DNA of 64,000 nt from Pseudomonadota bacterium (GCA_023433925.1 JAEYTO010000110.1:1-64000); one strand, 5' to 3'; shown: positions 7,943 to 17,093, numbered from the stretch's first letter. Notes: generated by a model from the letters alone, not told the origin. A program made the numbers and translations.

Positions 7943-8317
7943 TTAGGCTTCCTTGCCCGCGCTCGCGGGCACCTGCCCCTGGGCGGGCTGGCGGGCCGCG
8001 CTCGCGGCATGGCGCATGAGGAAGTAGCTCTTCAAGGAATCCTTCACCTCATCCATCCAGGCATCGCCCGCGTGCCTGCGAAACAGGTGGTCAAGCCTGG
8101 CGGCCCGCTCGCTCCAGACGGAACTCTCCGAGCCCTGCTCCGGGATCTCGGCGGATTCGACCAGGACCCAGCCGACCTCCATGGTCTTGAGCCGGGCAAG
8201 CAACGAATCGGAAAGCTCGCGGCCTTTGCCGATGACGATCATCCCGCTGACATTGCAGACCGGCTCAGCAAGAAGCATGCCCGGCCTGGCCAGCGATAAG
8301 GGTATCTTTCGCATCAT
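7943..8317 (-). CDS. small protein resembling the N-terminal module of HD-GYP proteins
   Basis: A 124-residue soluble protein. The first 60 residues, with a pattern LARPGMLLAEPV...G..L...LL.RL, look like the short beta-rich segment found before HD-GYP domains (DUF3391-like), but no HD-GYP domain follows. The tail is Ala/Gln-rich and probably disordered. It starts the minus-strand signalling operon (this gene, HDOD, GGDEF, xerC), with a promoter-like pair about 60 bases upstream. Function unknown; it may act with the HDOD protein. Confidence 0.7.
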   Translation of the reverse strand: MMRKIPLSLARPGMLLAEPVCNVSGMIVIGKGRELSDSLLARLKTMEVGWVLVESAEIPEQGSESSVWSERAARLDHLFRRHAGDAWMDEVKDSLKSYFLMRHAASAARQPAQGQVPASAGKEA

Positions 8318-8360
8318 GCCCTACCAGAGGTGGCGAGCTGTTTTTGGACACAAGGAATGC

Positions 8361-9653
8361 CTATGGTGCTTTTTTGCTATAATACATGCCCGGCCATTGC
8401 CGAACAAGCCCCTTCATTTCCAGCGTCAGCAGAAGCCCGCTCACGGAGCCGGAGGCCAGACCACTATCCCTGGAGAGCGTGTCGATATGCACCTTGCCAT
8501 CGTCCGGGAGCATTTCCAGTACGCGGCGCTCTTCGGGGGCCAGCTCTTCCCCGTCACCGCGACCTTCCAACTCGGACCTCGGATCGCCGGTGGAACGCGC
8601 CGGCCCAGCCGGAGGTCGGGCCTTACGATCGGCATCCTGGGCTCTGTTGCGGCCAGCACCGGCCCGAGCCTGACCCGCCCCGTCCCCTGCCCCGCCATCA
8701 GTCTCGCCCAAAGCCGCACGCAGTTCATGATCAAGGGCCGACACGATCTCCTCGGCGCTGGTCACGAGCTGCGCGCCCTGGCGGATGAGGGCGTGACACC
8801 CGCCGTAGGTGGCTTGCGTCACGGGGCCGGGCAGCGCGAAGACATCGCGGCCCTGGTCCAAGGCGAGTCTGGCGGTGATGAGGCTGCCGCTCTTCTCCGC
8901 GGCCTCGGCCACGAGCACGCCCAGGCTCAGGCCGCTGATTACCCTGTTGCGCACCGGGAAATTCCGCGGCTCCGGAATGGTGAGCGGCGGGAATTCCGTG
9001 ACGATGAGCCCCCGGGCCGCGAGCTCCGCCCAGATGTCCGCGTTGGCTTCGGGATAGATGCGGTCCAGCCCGGTGCCGAGCACGGCCACGGACGAGCCTA
9101 TGCCCGCCAATCCGGCTTGGTGGGCTTGCCGGTCGATGCCCAGGGCCAAGCCCGATACGATGGTGATGCCCGCCTGGGAAAGCTGCTCGCCGATGGCGCG
9201 GGCCATGTCGAGTCCGTAGCCCGAGCACTGTCGCGAGCCCACGAGCGCCAGGCTGGGCGTGTTCAGGAGCGCGGGATCGCCAAGGCAATACAGGTAGAGG
9301 GGCGCGTCGGGGATGAGCTTGAGCCTGCGCGAGAAGCGCGGATCGCTCCAGGTGACGAAACGCAGGCCCCGCTCGCGGACCAGACGGTACTCGCTGTCGG
9401 CGGCCTTGAGCCAGGACTTTGACAGGAAGGCCTCGCACACGGCCTGACGGGCCAAGCCCATGGAGTGCCAGGCCGCAGCCTCGCGCGCCGCCTCCGTGAG
9501 CGTCGGAAAGGCCTCGGCGATCCTTCGCCATGTCCGGGGCCCGAGCCCTGGAGTATGGCGCAAGGCCAGCGCGGCCCTGTACTCGTCATGCTGATCGGGC
9601 GCTGCCGGGCCTTCGGGATGGCCCTGAACTTCCCCGGCTTGCGTTCCGCTCAT
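8361..9653 (-). CDS. dprA: DNA-processing protein DprA
   Basis: A 430-residue DprA/Smf protein. An N-terminal helical region (about 25-80) is followed by the Rossmann-like DprA core with LVGSR (GSR at 139-141) and SGLALGID at 167-174. A Gly/Ala/Arg-rich linker (about 320-365) leads to a C-terminal winged helix (about 370-430). DprA binds single-stranded DNA and loads RecA during natural transformation. The ATG at 9653 has only a weak upstream site. It stands alone here; no other competence genes are adjacent. Confidence 0.93.
   Translation of the reverse strand: MSGTQAGEVQGHPEGPAAPDQHDEYRAALALRHTPGLGPRTWRRIAEAFPTLTEAAREAAAWHSMGLARQAVCEAFLSKSWLKAADSEYRLVRERGLRFVTWSDPRFSRRLKLIPDAPLYLYCLGDPALLNTPSLALVGSRQCSGYGLDMARAIGEQLSQAGITIVSGLALGIDRQAHQAGLAGIGSSVAVLGTGLDRIYPEANADIWAELAARGLIVTEFPPLTIPEPRNFPVRNRVISGLSLGVLVAEAAEKSGSLITARLALDQGRDVFALPGPVTQATYGGCHALIRQGAQLVTSAEEIVSALDHELRAALGETDGGAGDGAGQARAGAGRNRAQDADRKARPPAGPARSTGDPRSELEGRGDGEELAPEERRVLEMLPDDGKVHIDTLSRDSGLASGSVSGLLLTLEMKGLVRQWPGMYYSKKAP
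8379..8407 (-). promoter_or_regulatory. sigma-70-like promoter of the HDOD/GGDEF/xerC operon
   Basis: On the minus strand TTGTTC and TATTAT are 17 bases apart. The pair lies inside the last codons of dprA and about 60 bases before the first gene of the downstream operon. Confidence 0.45.
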
Positions 9654-9715
9654 GGGCGCCGCGGCGCTGCATCATGTCTGGCGCGCGTCACCGCTCCCTC
9701 CATGGCCAAGCCGCC

Positions 9716-10441
9716 TCAACCCTCGATCTGCTTGAGCTTCGCCCGCGCCAGGGCGGCCGGGTCCGAATTCGGGTAGTCCTTGAGCAGGGCCTTCAGGTAG
9801 AAGCGCGCGTTCTGCATGTCCCCGAGTTGCTCGTAGGAGTAGCCTATCTTGAGCAGGGAGGCGGGAGCCTTGGAATGCTTGGGGAAGCGGCGCATGACGT
9901 CCCTGAAGGTCAGGATGGACTGGGCGTAGCGCTGCTGGCTGTAGTAGGTCTCGCCCAGCCAGTACAGGGCATTGGGCGCCAGGCTGGAGTTGGGGAAATC
10001 CACGAGGAACTCGTTGAGCAGGGAGCGGGCCTCGATGGGCTTGCCGTCCCAGAGGAGCGCCAGCGCCCGGTCGTAGCGCGACTTCTGCTCCGGGTTCAGC
10101 CCCTTGACGCCCGCATCGATCATGCTCGTACCGGCGGCCGCCACGAGCACCGCGCCCGGAGAGAGGGGCTGCTCCGCGGGAGTCATTTCCACGACGCTCG
10201 GCCCATCCGCGACAAGGGCCGGCAGAGCCGCGCCGATGGCCAGGTCGGCCTCGGTGTAGCTCACCCTTTCCTGACTCCAGTCATGGGCCGCGCTCCCCGC
10301 CGGCATTTCCGGCGCCGGAACCATGCGCTCCCGGATCGCCACATCCCCGGCAGGGGGCGGCACCGAGGCAGTCACGGTAGGCACCGCGCACGTGGCGAAA
10401 ACCGTGACCATGATCAGCATTCGAATGGCGTTTCGTCTCAT
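9716..10441 (-). CDS. CpoB/YbgF-like periplasmic TPR protein
   Basis: A 241-residue exported protein. A signal peptide covers about residues 1-25 (MRRNAIRML... ending TVTA). The C-terminal 120 residues carry three tetratricopeptide repeats in the form of the tol-pal YbgF/CpoB family (YDRALALLWDGKPIEA, LAPNALYWLGETYY and AARA-type helices). Family members link the Tol-Pal complex to cell-wall synthesis, but no tol or pal genes are adjacent. The ATG at 10441 is preferred over an upstream in-frame start since GAGGAG precedes it and the signal peptide begins there. The middle (about 30-115) is Pro/Ala-rich. Confidence 0.82.
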   Translation of the reverse strand: MRRNAIRMLIMVTVFATCAVPTVTASVPPPAGDVAIRERMVPAPEMPAGSAAHDWSQERVSYTEADLAIGAALPALVADGPSVVEMTPAEQPLSPGAVLVAAAGTSMIDAGVKGLNPEQKSRYDRALALLWDGKPIEARSLLNEFLVDFPNSSLAPNALYWLGETYYSQQRYAQSILTFRDVMRRFPKHSKAPASLLKIGYSYEQLGDMQNARFYLKALLKDYPNSDPAALARAKLKQIEG

Positions 10442-10511
10442 GCTCTCCTCGCTGGCGCCTGTCCATGCCACGGGAGGCGCACCCGGCGGGGCCTGCCGCG
10501 ACATATTGACA

Positions 10512-10540
10512 ATTTATTGAGCTTGAGCGGCACATTACAA
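10512..10540 (-). promoter_or_regulatory. sigma-70-like promoter of the cpoB-like gene
   Basis: On the minus strand TTGTAA and ATAAAT are 17 bases apart, about 70 bases before the ATG at 10441. This is an AT-rich island in GC-rich DNA. I see nothing else in the 307-base gap 10442-10748. Confidence 0.4.
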
Positions 10541-10748
10541 TCTTCATGCCAGGCTGGCGGCCACGGACTTGCAGCGGCAGACGGGCTACCGTCCTGGCGG
10601 GCCGGCGGTTTGCGTTCCGGTCCAAACGCTCCCCGCCAACCTTGCATGCCAGCTGGAATTCAGGCAAAACGGCGAGGTTTCCGGCCTTGGATCGGCGAGC
10701 AACGCACTTGGCGCGGCAGCCTTGGCCGATCAGACTGAAGGAGAGGAC

Positions 10749-11696
10749 ATGGCCGTTTCACCCGATCTGATGGCGCTGGCTCCCTGGGCGGTGCTCGCGG
10801 CGCTCGTGCTGCTGGCATGGCTCTCGGCCCTGGGCTCCCCCGTGCTGAGCTTCACGGCTGAGATTCTGGCCGACGCGCGCGCCATGGTCTTCCACCGCAA
10901 GTTCGCCCAGCAGGTGAGCAAGGCCGGGCTGCTCTGGCTCCCCGCCGCCCTGCTCCTGACAGGTCTCACGGCGGCGCTGTGGCCCTCGGAGGCCAGCGCG
11001 CTGGCGACCCTGCTCCTGGCCCGCCCGGAGCTTTCGGCTCCGCCCGCGGCCACGCTGCTCCTCTTCGCTGTCTTCTCGACCCTTCACGCGGCGACATGGG
11101 CGAGGCTCAAGGCCTCGCGCGGGCTGCACAAGCTCCTCGGCCTGCTGGCGGCGGCCTCGGGCCTGGCCTCGGCCTGGCTCCTCCTGTCACTGTCCAGGCT
11201 GCTGCTGGCCGGGCTCGGGAGCGAGACGGCCGTGCCTTTCGCCATTCAGGATCATGTCCTGATTCCTGCCGCCTCGCCCTTCTGGCCACTGCTCGGGTTG
11301 GCCCTGACCATGGCCCTGGTCTGCGCCGGCGGCCTGGGGCTGGCCTACGCGCTCATGCGCCGCAACCGCGACGACTGGGGCCGCGACTACTACGGCTTCG
11401 CTCTGCGTTTCGGCGCGGCCTGGACCCTGCTCCTCCTGGTCACGACCGCCGGCTTTCTCGGCTGGCTGGCCGCCGGGCACGTCCTGAAGGGCGCGCTCCT
11501 GCCCGCCGATCCCGTCCTGCGCGCTGCGGCCGTCACCACGGGCGCGGCCCTGCTCCTGGCCCTGGCGGGCAACCTGATCGTGTGGCGCAGCACCGCCCCC
11601 TTACGCCAAAAGCCGATCATCCTCGCGAGCTGCCTGCTCCTGCTGCTCCTGCTCGCCGGCATCTGCCTGGCCGGCCTGCGCATATTGTCCGCATAG
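10749..11696 (+). CDS. polytopic membrane protein of unknown function
   Basis: A 315-residue integral membrane protein with about eight hydrophobic segments (for example 11-30, 60-75, 95-110, 120-145, 175-200, 220-245, 260-275 and 285-310). The segments are linked by short charged loops. A few His residues (such as in VFHRKF and DHVLIP) lie near membrane boundaries and might bind a cofactor, but no haem or quinone motif is certain. AAGGAGAGG precedes the ATG at 10749; the frame is open further upstream without a better start. It is a single gene followed by a strong terminator. I do not recognise the family. Confidence 0.75.
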   Translation: MAVSPDLMALAPWAVLAALVLLAWLSALGSPVLSFTAEILADARAMVFHRKFAQQVSKAGLLWLPAALLLTGLTAALWPSEASALATLLLARPELSAPPAATLLLFAVFSTLHAATWARLKASRGLHKLLGLLAAASGLASAWLLLSLSRLLLAGLGSETAVPFAIQDHVLIPAASPFWPLLGLALTMALVCAGGLGLAYALMRRNRDDWGRDYYGFALRFGAAWTLLLLVTTAGFLGWLAAGHVLKGALLPADPVLRAAAVTTGAALLLALAGNLIVWRSTAPLRQKPIILASCLLLLLLLAGICLAGLRILSA

Positions 11697-11723
11697 CGGG
11701 AAGCCGCGGCCATCCGCACGAAA

Positions 11724-11753
11724 AAGGCCGGCCGGAATATTCCGGCCGGCCTT
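11724..11753. terminator. bidirectional terminator (perfect 30-base palindrome)
   Basis: AAGGCCGGCCGGAAT is followed directly by its exact complement, with AAAA on the left and TTGCTGTTT on the right. It separates the converging membrane-protein gene and cheA and can serve both. Confidence 0.75.
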
Positions 11754-11773
11754 GCTGTTTCCGTCAGCCGCGC

Positions 11774-14533
11774 CTACACGGAGCGCGCCGTGCCGAACGT
11801 GGCGATGGAGTAGATCTCGTGAGGATCGAGGATGAGCACCACGCTGCCGTCGCCCATGATGGTCGCTCCCGATACGCCCTTGATGTCGAACTCGCTCATA
11901 TAGTTGCCCAAGGGCTTGATGACGATCTCCTGGCGCTCCAGGAGCCTGTCCACCACGACGCCTAGACGCCGGTCATGGTCCTGGATGACCACGATGGGTA
12001 GGATCTCTCGCTCATCCTCGCCGATCTCCATGCCGAGGATCTCGCGCAGGTCGAGAATGCCCAGGACCTCGCCGCGCAAGGTCACGGCCTTGCGGTTGTT
12101 GACCTCCGTGAGCCTGCTCGCCTCGATCTTGGTGGTCTCCGAGACGGCGTCCAGGGGTATGGCGAAGACCTCGCCGTTGATGGTCACCATGAGCGCGTCG
12201 ATGATGGCCAGGGTCAAAGGCAGGAGCAGGATGAACTTGGTGCCCTTGCCCACCTCGGAGGTGATGCTCACGCTGCCCTTGAGGTTCTTGATGTTCGTGC
12301 GCACCACATCCATGCCCACGCCGCGGCCCGAGATGTCCGTGACCGTGTCGGCCGTGGAGAAGCCCGGAGCGAAGATGAGCTCGATGGCCTCGCGGTCGTC
12401 CAAGGCCGAGGCTTCCTCCTCGGAGAGGAGCCCCTTCTTCACGGCCGCGCGGCGCATCTTGACCGGGTCGATGCCCCGACCGTCGTCCTCGACCTCGATG
12501 GCCACGGAATTGCCTTTGTGATAGGCCCGCAGCCAGACGCGGCCAACGGCCGGCTTGCCGGCGGCGACGCGAGCCTCGGCCGATTCGATGCCGTGGTCCA
12601 TCGAATTGCGGATGAGATGCACGAGCGGGTCGCCGATGACCTCCACCAGACTCTTGTCCAGCTCGGTCTCCTCGCCCTCGGTGATGAGACCCACGTCCTT
12701 GCCGCTCTTGCGCGACAGGTCGCGGACGAGCCTGGGAAAGCGCGAGAAGACCGAGGACACCGGGACCATGCGCACCTTCATGATGGTGTCTTGCAGGTCG
12801 TCGGAGATGCGCGCCATGGCGTCGGTGGTCTCGGACAGGGACTGGGCGACCTTCTGCACGTCCTCCTGGCCCGATTCGAGCGCCCTGGCCAGCATGGCGA
12901 AGCGGTTCCTGTTGATGATAAGCTCGCCGATGACGTTCATGAGATGGTCGAGCTTCTCGTGATCGACGCGAATCGTGGTCGAGGCCTTGGCGGCAGCCTT
13001 CTGCGCGGCCTGAGCCTGCGAAGACTTGCCCCCTCCGGCGTCGCCGGCGGGCCTGGACGCGTCGGCCGGTGCGTCCAGGTCCTCCTGCTCGCCCAAATCC
13101 TCGTAGTCCCGCGCGCCGGATGATCGCGCCACCTCCACGGAGGTCCTGGCCGCGGCAGCGACCGAGGCGGTTCCGGCATCGGAAGATGCCGGCGCGCGCG
13201 CCGCGCCGGATGAGGCCCGCAGGGGATAGGCCTCGCGCAGGGCGGCCAGCTTTCCGTTCACGTCGTCGGCGATGATGGAGCATTCCTGCTTGAGGATATC
13301 CAGCATGAGGCCGAAGTCCATGTCGCTCTTGCGCGCCTGGTCCACCAGACCGGCCGTGCGCTCGGCCACGGCCTTGATGTCGTTCAGGCGCATGTAGGCG
13401 CAGGAGTTCTGGACCGTCACCAGGCTGCGGTAAAGGCCGTCCACGAAGTCCTTCTGGCCGCTGTCCTTGCCCAGGTTATCCAGGGCGATCTGGATGCCCG
13501 CAAGCTGCTGGGACACGGTCTGGTCGAAAGCCAGGACGTCCTCCGGATCGTACTCCCCGGCCGCCTCGGCCGGGGTTGCCTTGGCGGCGGACTTGGGGTT
13601 CGGGGGGATGTCGCCCTCCACGGCGCGCTTGAGCCTGGCCATGACCCTGCGGGTGTCCACGGGCTCGACCATGGAGGTCTTGCGATCCACGCCCGAGATG
13701 ATCTCGGCCATGGCATCGGACACGGCCAGCAGCAGATCGACAAGGCCCCGACTCGGCTCAAGCTCGCCCTTGCGCACGCGGCCCAGAAGCGTCTCGGCAT
13801 CGTGGGTCAGGTCATGGAGGTCCGTGAAGCCGATGATGCCCGAATTGCCCTTGATGTTATGGAAAAAGCGGAACAGGTCGTTGATGAGTTCCTTGTCCCC
13901 GTGGGGATTCCTTTCCAGGGACAGCAGGGCGTTGCCAAGGCCCTCCAGGATCTCCTCGGCTTCTTCCAGGAAGTCTTGCAAATGCCCTTCGCCGAGGACC
14001 GTCAGCGTATATGGCTTGGCGTCGAAGGCCGGCAGGTCCTTGGGCGGCTCCGGAGCCTTGGGCGAGGACTTGGCCGGGGCCTTGGCGTCCGGTCCGGGCT
14101 CGGCCTTGCGCGCTGGTGGGGCCTTGGGCCTGGACACGCCTCCGGCCATGAGCGACTCGATGTGCGCGATGATGCCCTGCGTCTCGACGTCGCCCTCGTC
14201 GCTGGAGGATTCCAGATTGTTGATCATGCTGGTCAGGGCATCCGTGGCCGAGAGGATGAGGTCCATGATCTCGGAGGTCACGACCATCTTGCCGGTGCGC
14301 AGGTCGTCCAGGATGCTCTCGGCCTTGTGGGCCAGGCCGTTGATCTTGTTCAAGCCGAGAAAGCCCGACGCGCCCTTGAGGGAGTGCATGGGCCGGAAGA
14401 TGTCGTTGAGGAGCGCGGTGTTGTCCGGCGACTTCTCCAACTCCAGGAGCGCAGGCTCGATGGTCTCCAGGTGCTCCCTGGCCTCCACGATGAAATCCGC
14501 GAAAATTTCCGGATCCAAGAAATCCTGGCTCAT
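11774..14533 (-). CDS. cheA: chemotaxis histidine kinase CheA with three Hpt-like domains
   Basis: A 919-residue CheA. Domains in order: Hpt 1 (about 5-110, phospho-histidine H50 in MHSLKG); Hpt 2 (about 180-290, H225 in FHNIKG); a third Hpt-like domain (about 330-435) in which the histidine position is V372; a linker rich in Ala and Ser (about 440-530); the dimerisation helices, HATPase (N, G1 and G2 boxes such as DDGRGID) and a CheW-like C-terminus. No CheY-binding P2 domain is obvious. A ribosome-binding site AGAGGACG precedes the ATG. It is the last gene of the che operon, after cheY. The kinase would take receptor signals through CheW and phosphorylate CheY and CheB. Confidence 0.95.
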   Translation of the reverse strand: MSQDFLDPEIFADFIVEAREHLETIEPALLELEKSPDNTALLNDIFRPMHSLKGASGFLGLNKINGLAHKAESILDDLRTGKMVVTSEIMDLILSATDALTSMINNLESSSDEGDVETQGIIAHIESLMAGGVSRPKAPPARKAEPGPDAKAPAKSSPKAPEPPKDLPAFDAKPYTLTVLGEGHLQDFLEEAEEILEGLGNALLSLERNPHGDKELINDLFRFFHNIKGNSGIIGFTDLHDLTHDAETLLGRVRKGELEPSRGLVDLLLAVSDAMAEIISGVDRKTSMVEPVDTRRVMARLKRAVEGDIPPNPKSAAKATPAEAAGEYDPEDVLAFDQTVSQQLAGIQIALDNLGKDSGQKDFVDGLYRSLVTVQNSCAYMRLNDIKAVAERTAGLVDQARKSDMDFGLMLDILKQECSIIADDVNGKLAALREAYPLRASSGAARAPASSDAGTASVAAAARTSVEVARSSGARDYEDLGEQEDLDAPADASRPAGDAGGGKSSQAQAAQKAAAKASTTIRVDHEKLDHLMNVIGELIINRNRFAMLARALESGQEDVQKVAQSLSETTDAMARISDDLQDTIMKVRMVPVSSVFSRFPRLVRDLSRKSGKDVGLITEGEETELDKSLVEVIGDPLVHLIRNSMDHGIESAEARVAAGKPAVGRVWLRAYHKGNSVAIEVEDDGRGIDPVKMRRAAVKKGLLSEEEASALDDREAIELIFAPGFSTADTVTDISGRGVGMDVVRTNIKNLKGSVSITSEVGKGTKFILLLPLTLAIIDALMVTINGEVFAIPLDAVSETTKIEASRLTEVNNRKAVTLRGEVLGILDLREILGMEIGEDEREILPIVVIQDHDRRLGVVVDRLLERQEIVIKPLGNYMSEFDIKGVSGATIMGDGSVVLILDPHEIYSIATFGTARSV

Positions 14534-14598
14534 TGCACGTCCTCTTCTACGCCTGCGCGCTGACGATTGCCGGCTGACGGCGGGCGGACACGACCGCC

Positions 14599-14970
14599 CT
14601 ACTCCGTGCCAAGCAGCATCTTGACGTTTCTGACCATCTTGTCCGGCTGGGCCGGCTTCACCAGGTAAAGGTTGGCTCCGAGATTCATGCCCAACTGTAT
14701 GTCTTTCTCCTGCCCCTCGGTGGACAGGATGACGATGGGCATGTTCTTGTAGGCATCCTGCTCGCGCACGGTCTTGATGAAGGTGAACCCGTCCATGCGC
14801 GGCATGTTCACATCCGAGATGATCAGGTCGACGGAGTTGGAATAAAGCTTCTCTAGCCCATCGAGGCCGTCCTCGGCCGTGGTCACTCGGAAGCCTTCCT
14901 TCTTCATGATGAAGGCCACGAGGTTCCGGACGGTCTTGGAGTCGTCCACGATGAGGATATGCTTGGACAT
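14599..14970 (-). CDS. cheY: CheY-type response regulator
   Basis: A 123-residue single-domain receiver. D9-D10, phospho-acceptor D53 (ISDVNMP) and the lysine of LVKPAQ are all present. It has a strong AGGAG site before its ATG. Placed between cheW and cheA, it is the likely direct target of this CheA and the output to the flagellar motor or another effector. There is no DNA-binding domain. Confidence 0.93.
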   Translation of the reverse strand: MSKHILIVDDSKTVRNLVAFIMKKEGFRVTTAEDGLDGLEKLYSNSVDLIISDVNMPRMDGFTFIKTVREQDAYKNMPIVILSTEGQEKDIQLGMNLGANLYLVKPAQPDKMVRNVKMLLGTE

Positions 14971-14979
14971 GGCGTTCTC

Positions 14980-15861
14980 CTACCTCGCTATGACCTTGTC
15001 CACAAGCCGGTCGATGGAGAGGATGTTGACGAGCTTATCCTCCTTCTTCAGCAGGCCCGCGACGAAATCAGAGCTGATGCCCACCTGGGATTCGATGTTC
15101 CATTCGATGTCCTGGGCAGGCGGGCGATACATGGTCGAGATGGTCGTCACGATAAGGCCCACCTGCAATCCCTTGTGCCGGCAGACCACGATGAAACGGT
15201 CGATCTTGCCGTTGCCGTCGCCGCCGCGCTGGCTCATCATGGCTCGCAGGTTCAGGAGCGGGGTGACCTTGCCGCGCAGGTTGATGACTCCGGAGACGAA
15301 GGCCGGCGCCGAGGGGATCTTGGTCGGCTCGACGTAGCGGATGACCTCCTGGATGCACTGGATGGGCAGGGCCATCTCCCGCGAATCGAGTAGGAAGCTG
15401 ACGAGCTGGAGCCCTTCCTTCTGGCGCAGCTCCTCCTTCTCCGCCTCCCGAGCCTTGGCGGCCGAAGCCGCCGAAGCGGCCGGAGCGGCCTGGACAACGG
15501 GCTTGGGCTGGGCCTGCGGCCTGGCCGCCGGCTCCGCGGGCTCGGGCCTTGCCGCGGGAGCCTCCTGAACCTTGGCGGCGGGAGCCTCGACCACGGGAAC
15601 ATCCGCCTTGGCCTCCGCGGCCTTGGCCTCGACCGGCGTCGGCTGCGCCGGAGCGGCCTTGCCCTGCGGCGCGCCGGCAAGCCCGTCCGCCACGTCGATG
15701 CCCCTGGGATCGACCCGTGGCACCTTGGCCAGGAAGGCTTCGCCGCCCATGCCCAGGTACTTGTCGAGGAAAGCCTGCTCGGCGTCGGTGAACTGGCCGC
15801 CCGTCTGGTTCTCCTCGGGGATGTAGACGCTTTCGGCTATGTATTCTTCAGGAGTTTTCAT
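14980..15861 (-). CDS. cheW: CheW-like coupling protein with long N-terminal extension
   Basis: A 293-residue protein. The CheW domain fills about 155-293 (LQLVSFLLDSREMALPI onward). In front lie a short charged N-terminus (1-75) and a Pro/Ala/Glu/Lys-rich linker (about 80-150) not found in the usual 150-160 residue CheW. The ATG at 15861 lies inside the last codons of the ParA-like gene (14 bases overlap), so translation is probably coupled. The CheW domain links receptors to CheA. The extension may bind the ParA-like partner, as N-terminal regions do in some polar chemotaxis systems; that part is inference. Confidence 0.9.
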   Translation of the reverse strand: MKTPEEYIAESVYIPEENQTGGQFTDAEQAFLDKYLGMGGEAFLAKVPRVDPRGIDVADGLAGAPQGKAAPAQPTPVEAKAAEAKADVPVVEAPAAKVQEAPAARPEPAEPAARPQAQPKPVVQAAPAASAASAAKAREAEKEELRQKEGLQLVSFLLDSREMALPIQCIQEVIRYVEPTKIPSAPAFVSGVINLRGKVTPLLNLRAMMSQRGGDGNGKIDRFIVVCRHKGLQVGLIVTTISTMYRPPAQDIEWNIESQVGISSDFVAGLLKKEDKLVNILSIDRLVDKVIAR

Positions 15862-16633
15862 ACGCGGCGATCTCTTTGGCGAGTTGGAGGTACTGCTTGG
15901 CTCCGGAGCATTTGGGATCGATGTCGAAGATGACCTTGCCCTGGGCGCTGGCCTCGCGGAACTTGGCATCATGATTGATGACCGTGTCGAAGAGCCGGTC
16001 GGGCATCCTGCTCTTGAGGATGTCGAGCACCCTGCGGCAGGCGCCGGCCCGCTGGTCGTACATGGTCGCCAAGGCCCGGAACTTGATGGGCCGCTGCAGA
16101 GCCTTGCCCAGGGTGCGCATGGTATCGAAGATGAGCCGGACGCCGTGCAGGGCCAGGAAATCCGTCTGGATGGGGATGACGAGCAGGTCGCCGGCCACCA
16201 GGGCGTTGACGAGGATGATGCCCACGTGGGGCGGGCAGTCCAGGATTATGTAATCGTACTCCTGGCGGACATCCTCCAGCGCCTTGCGCAGGATGAGCCC
16301 CTTGCCTGGCTGGTCCTTGAGGTCCACCTCCAGCTCCGAGAGCCGGATGTGGCTGGGCACGAAGTCGAAGCCGCTGGTCTTCTCCGGGAGAATGATCTTG
16401 TCCCAGACCTCGCGGCGGTCGCCGTTGGTCGTGAACAGATCCAGAACCGTATGCTTGAGCTTCTCCGGGAAGAAGGCCATGTGGATGGAGGCGCAGGCAT
16501 GCGGGTCCAGATCCACGACCAGGACCTTCTTCCTCAAACGCACCAGGGCCGCGCCCAGGGACAGGGCGGTGGTGGTCTTGCCCACTCCGCCCTTCTGATT
16601 GGCGATCGGCAGTATCATCGCGCCCACGGTCAT
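15848..16633 (-). CDS. ParA/MinD-family ATPase of the chemotaxis cluster (ParC-like)
   Basis: A 261-residue ParA-type ATPase with the deviant Walker A KGGVGKTT at about 15-22. It continues with VLVVDLDPHAC and IILDCPPH for the A' and B motifs. No ParB or parS partner is nearby. In several bacteria a ParA homologue encoded with cheW and cheA (ParC) positions the chemotaxis array at the pole and controls its segregation; the location of this gene between pilZ and cheW suggests the same role. The second in-frame ATG, 15 bases in, is an alternative start. Confidence 0.9.
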   Translation of the reverse strand: MTVGAMILPIANQKGGVGKTTTALSLGAALVRLRKKVLVVDLDPHACASIHMAFFPEKLKHTVLDLFTTNGDRREVWDKIILPEKTSGFDFVPSHIRLSELEVDLKDQPGKGLILRKALEDVRQEYDYIILDCPPHVGIILVNALVAGDLLVIPIQTDFLALHGVRLIFDTMRTLGKALQRPIKFRALATMYDQRAGACRRVLDILKSRMPDRLFDTVINHDAKFREASAQGKVIFDIDPKCSGAKQYLQLAKEIAAYENS

Positions 16634-16688
16634 CCCTCTTGCCTGTTGCCGGCCGCGGCCGGGCCATGCCCGCCCCGCCAGCCGTGGT

Positions 16689-17087
16689 CTATTTCTTCAA
16701 TTCGCTCTGCAGCTTGAGGTGCAGCGCCTTCCAGTCATCCTGGTCCACGTTCACGAACTTGATGCCGAGCATCGCCCCGCCGGCGCTCCGGTCCACGCGG
16801 ACCACCTCGCCGATGGCTTGCAGGCTCTGGTCCACATCGCTTTCGAAAACCTTGAGAAAGCCGGGATGGAACTTGTTCAGGCTCGCGATGAAGATGCGCA
16901 CCTGAACCTTGTCGCCGGGCTCGAAGCTGCCCCGAGCCGTCACGCGCAGGCCTCCCGAGCTGATATCCACGCTCTCCACGATCTGCGCGGGATGGGCGTG
17001 CAGCGGAAAGGCCAGCTTCCTGATCTCCACCCGAAAACTCTTGGGCAGCCTCGTGAACTCTCTCCTCTCGTCGCCGACGGATGCCAT
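16689..17087 (-). CDS. PilZ-domain protein
   Basis: A 132-residue protein made of one PilZ domain. The two cyclic-di-GMP-binding elements are visible: RREFTRL near the N-terminus and DISSGG at about residue 42. It is set between cheR (six bases upstream) and the ParA-like gene. It probably lets cyclic di-GMP modulate the chemotaxis module, an inference from position; two GGDEF genes also occur in the window. Confidence 0.87.
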   Translation of the reverse strand: MASVGDERREFTRLPKSFRVEIRKLAFPLHAHPAQIVESVDISSGGLRVTARGSFEPGDKVQVRIFIASLNKFHPGFLKVFESDVDQSLQAIGEVVRVDRSAGGAMLGIKFVNVDQDDWKALHLKLQSELKK

Positions 17088-17093
17088 GCCCGG

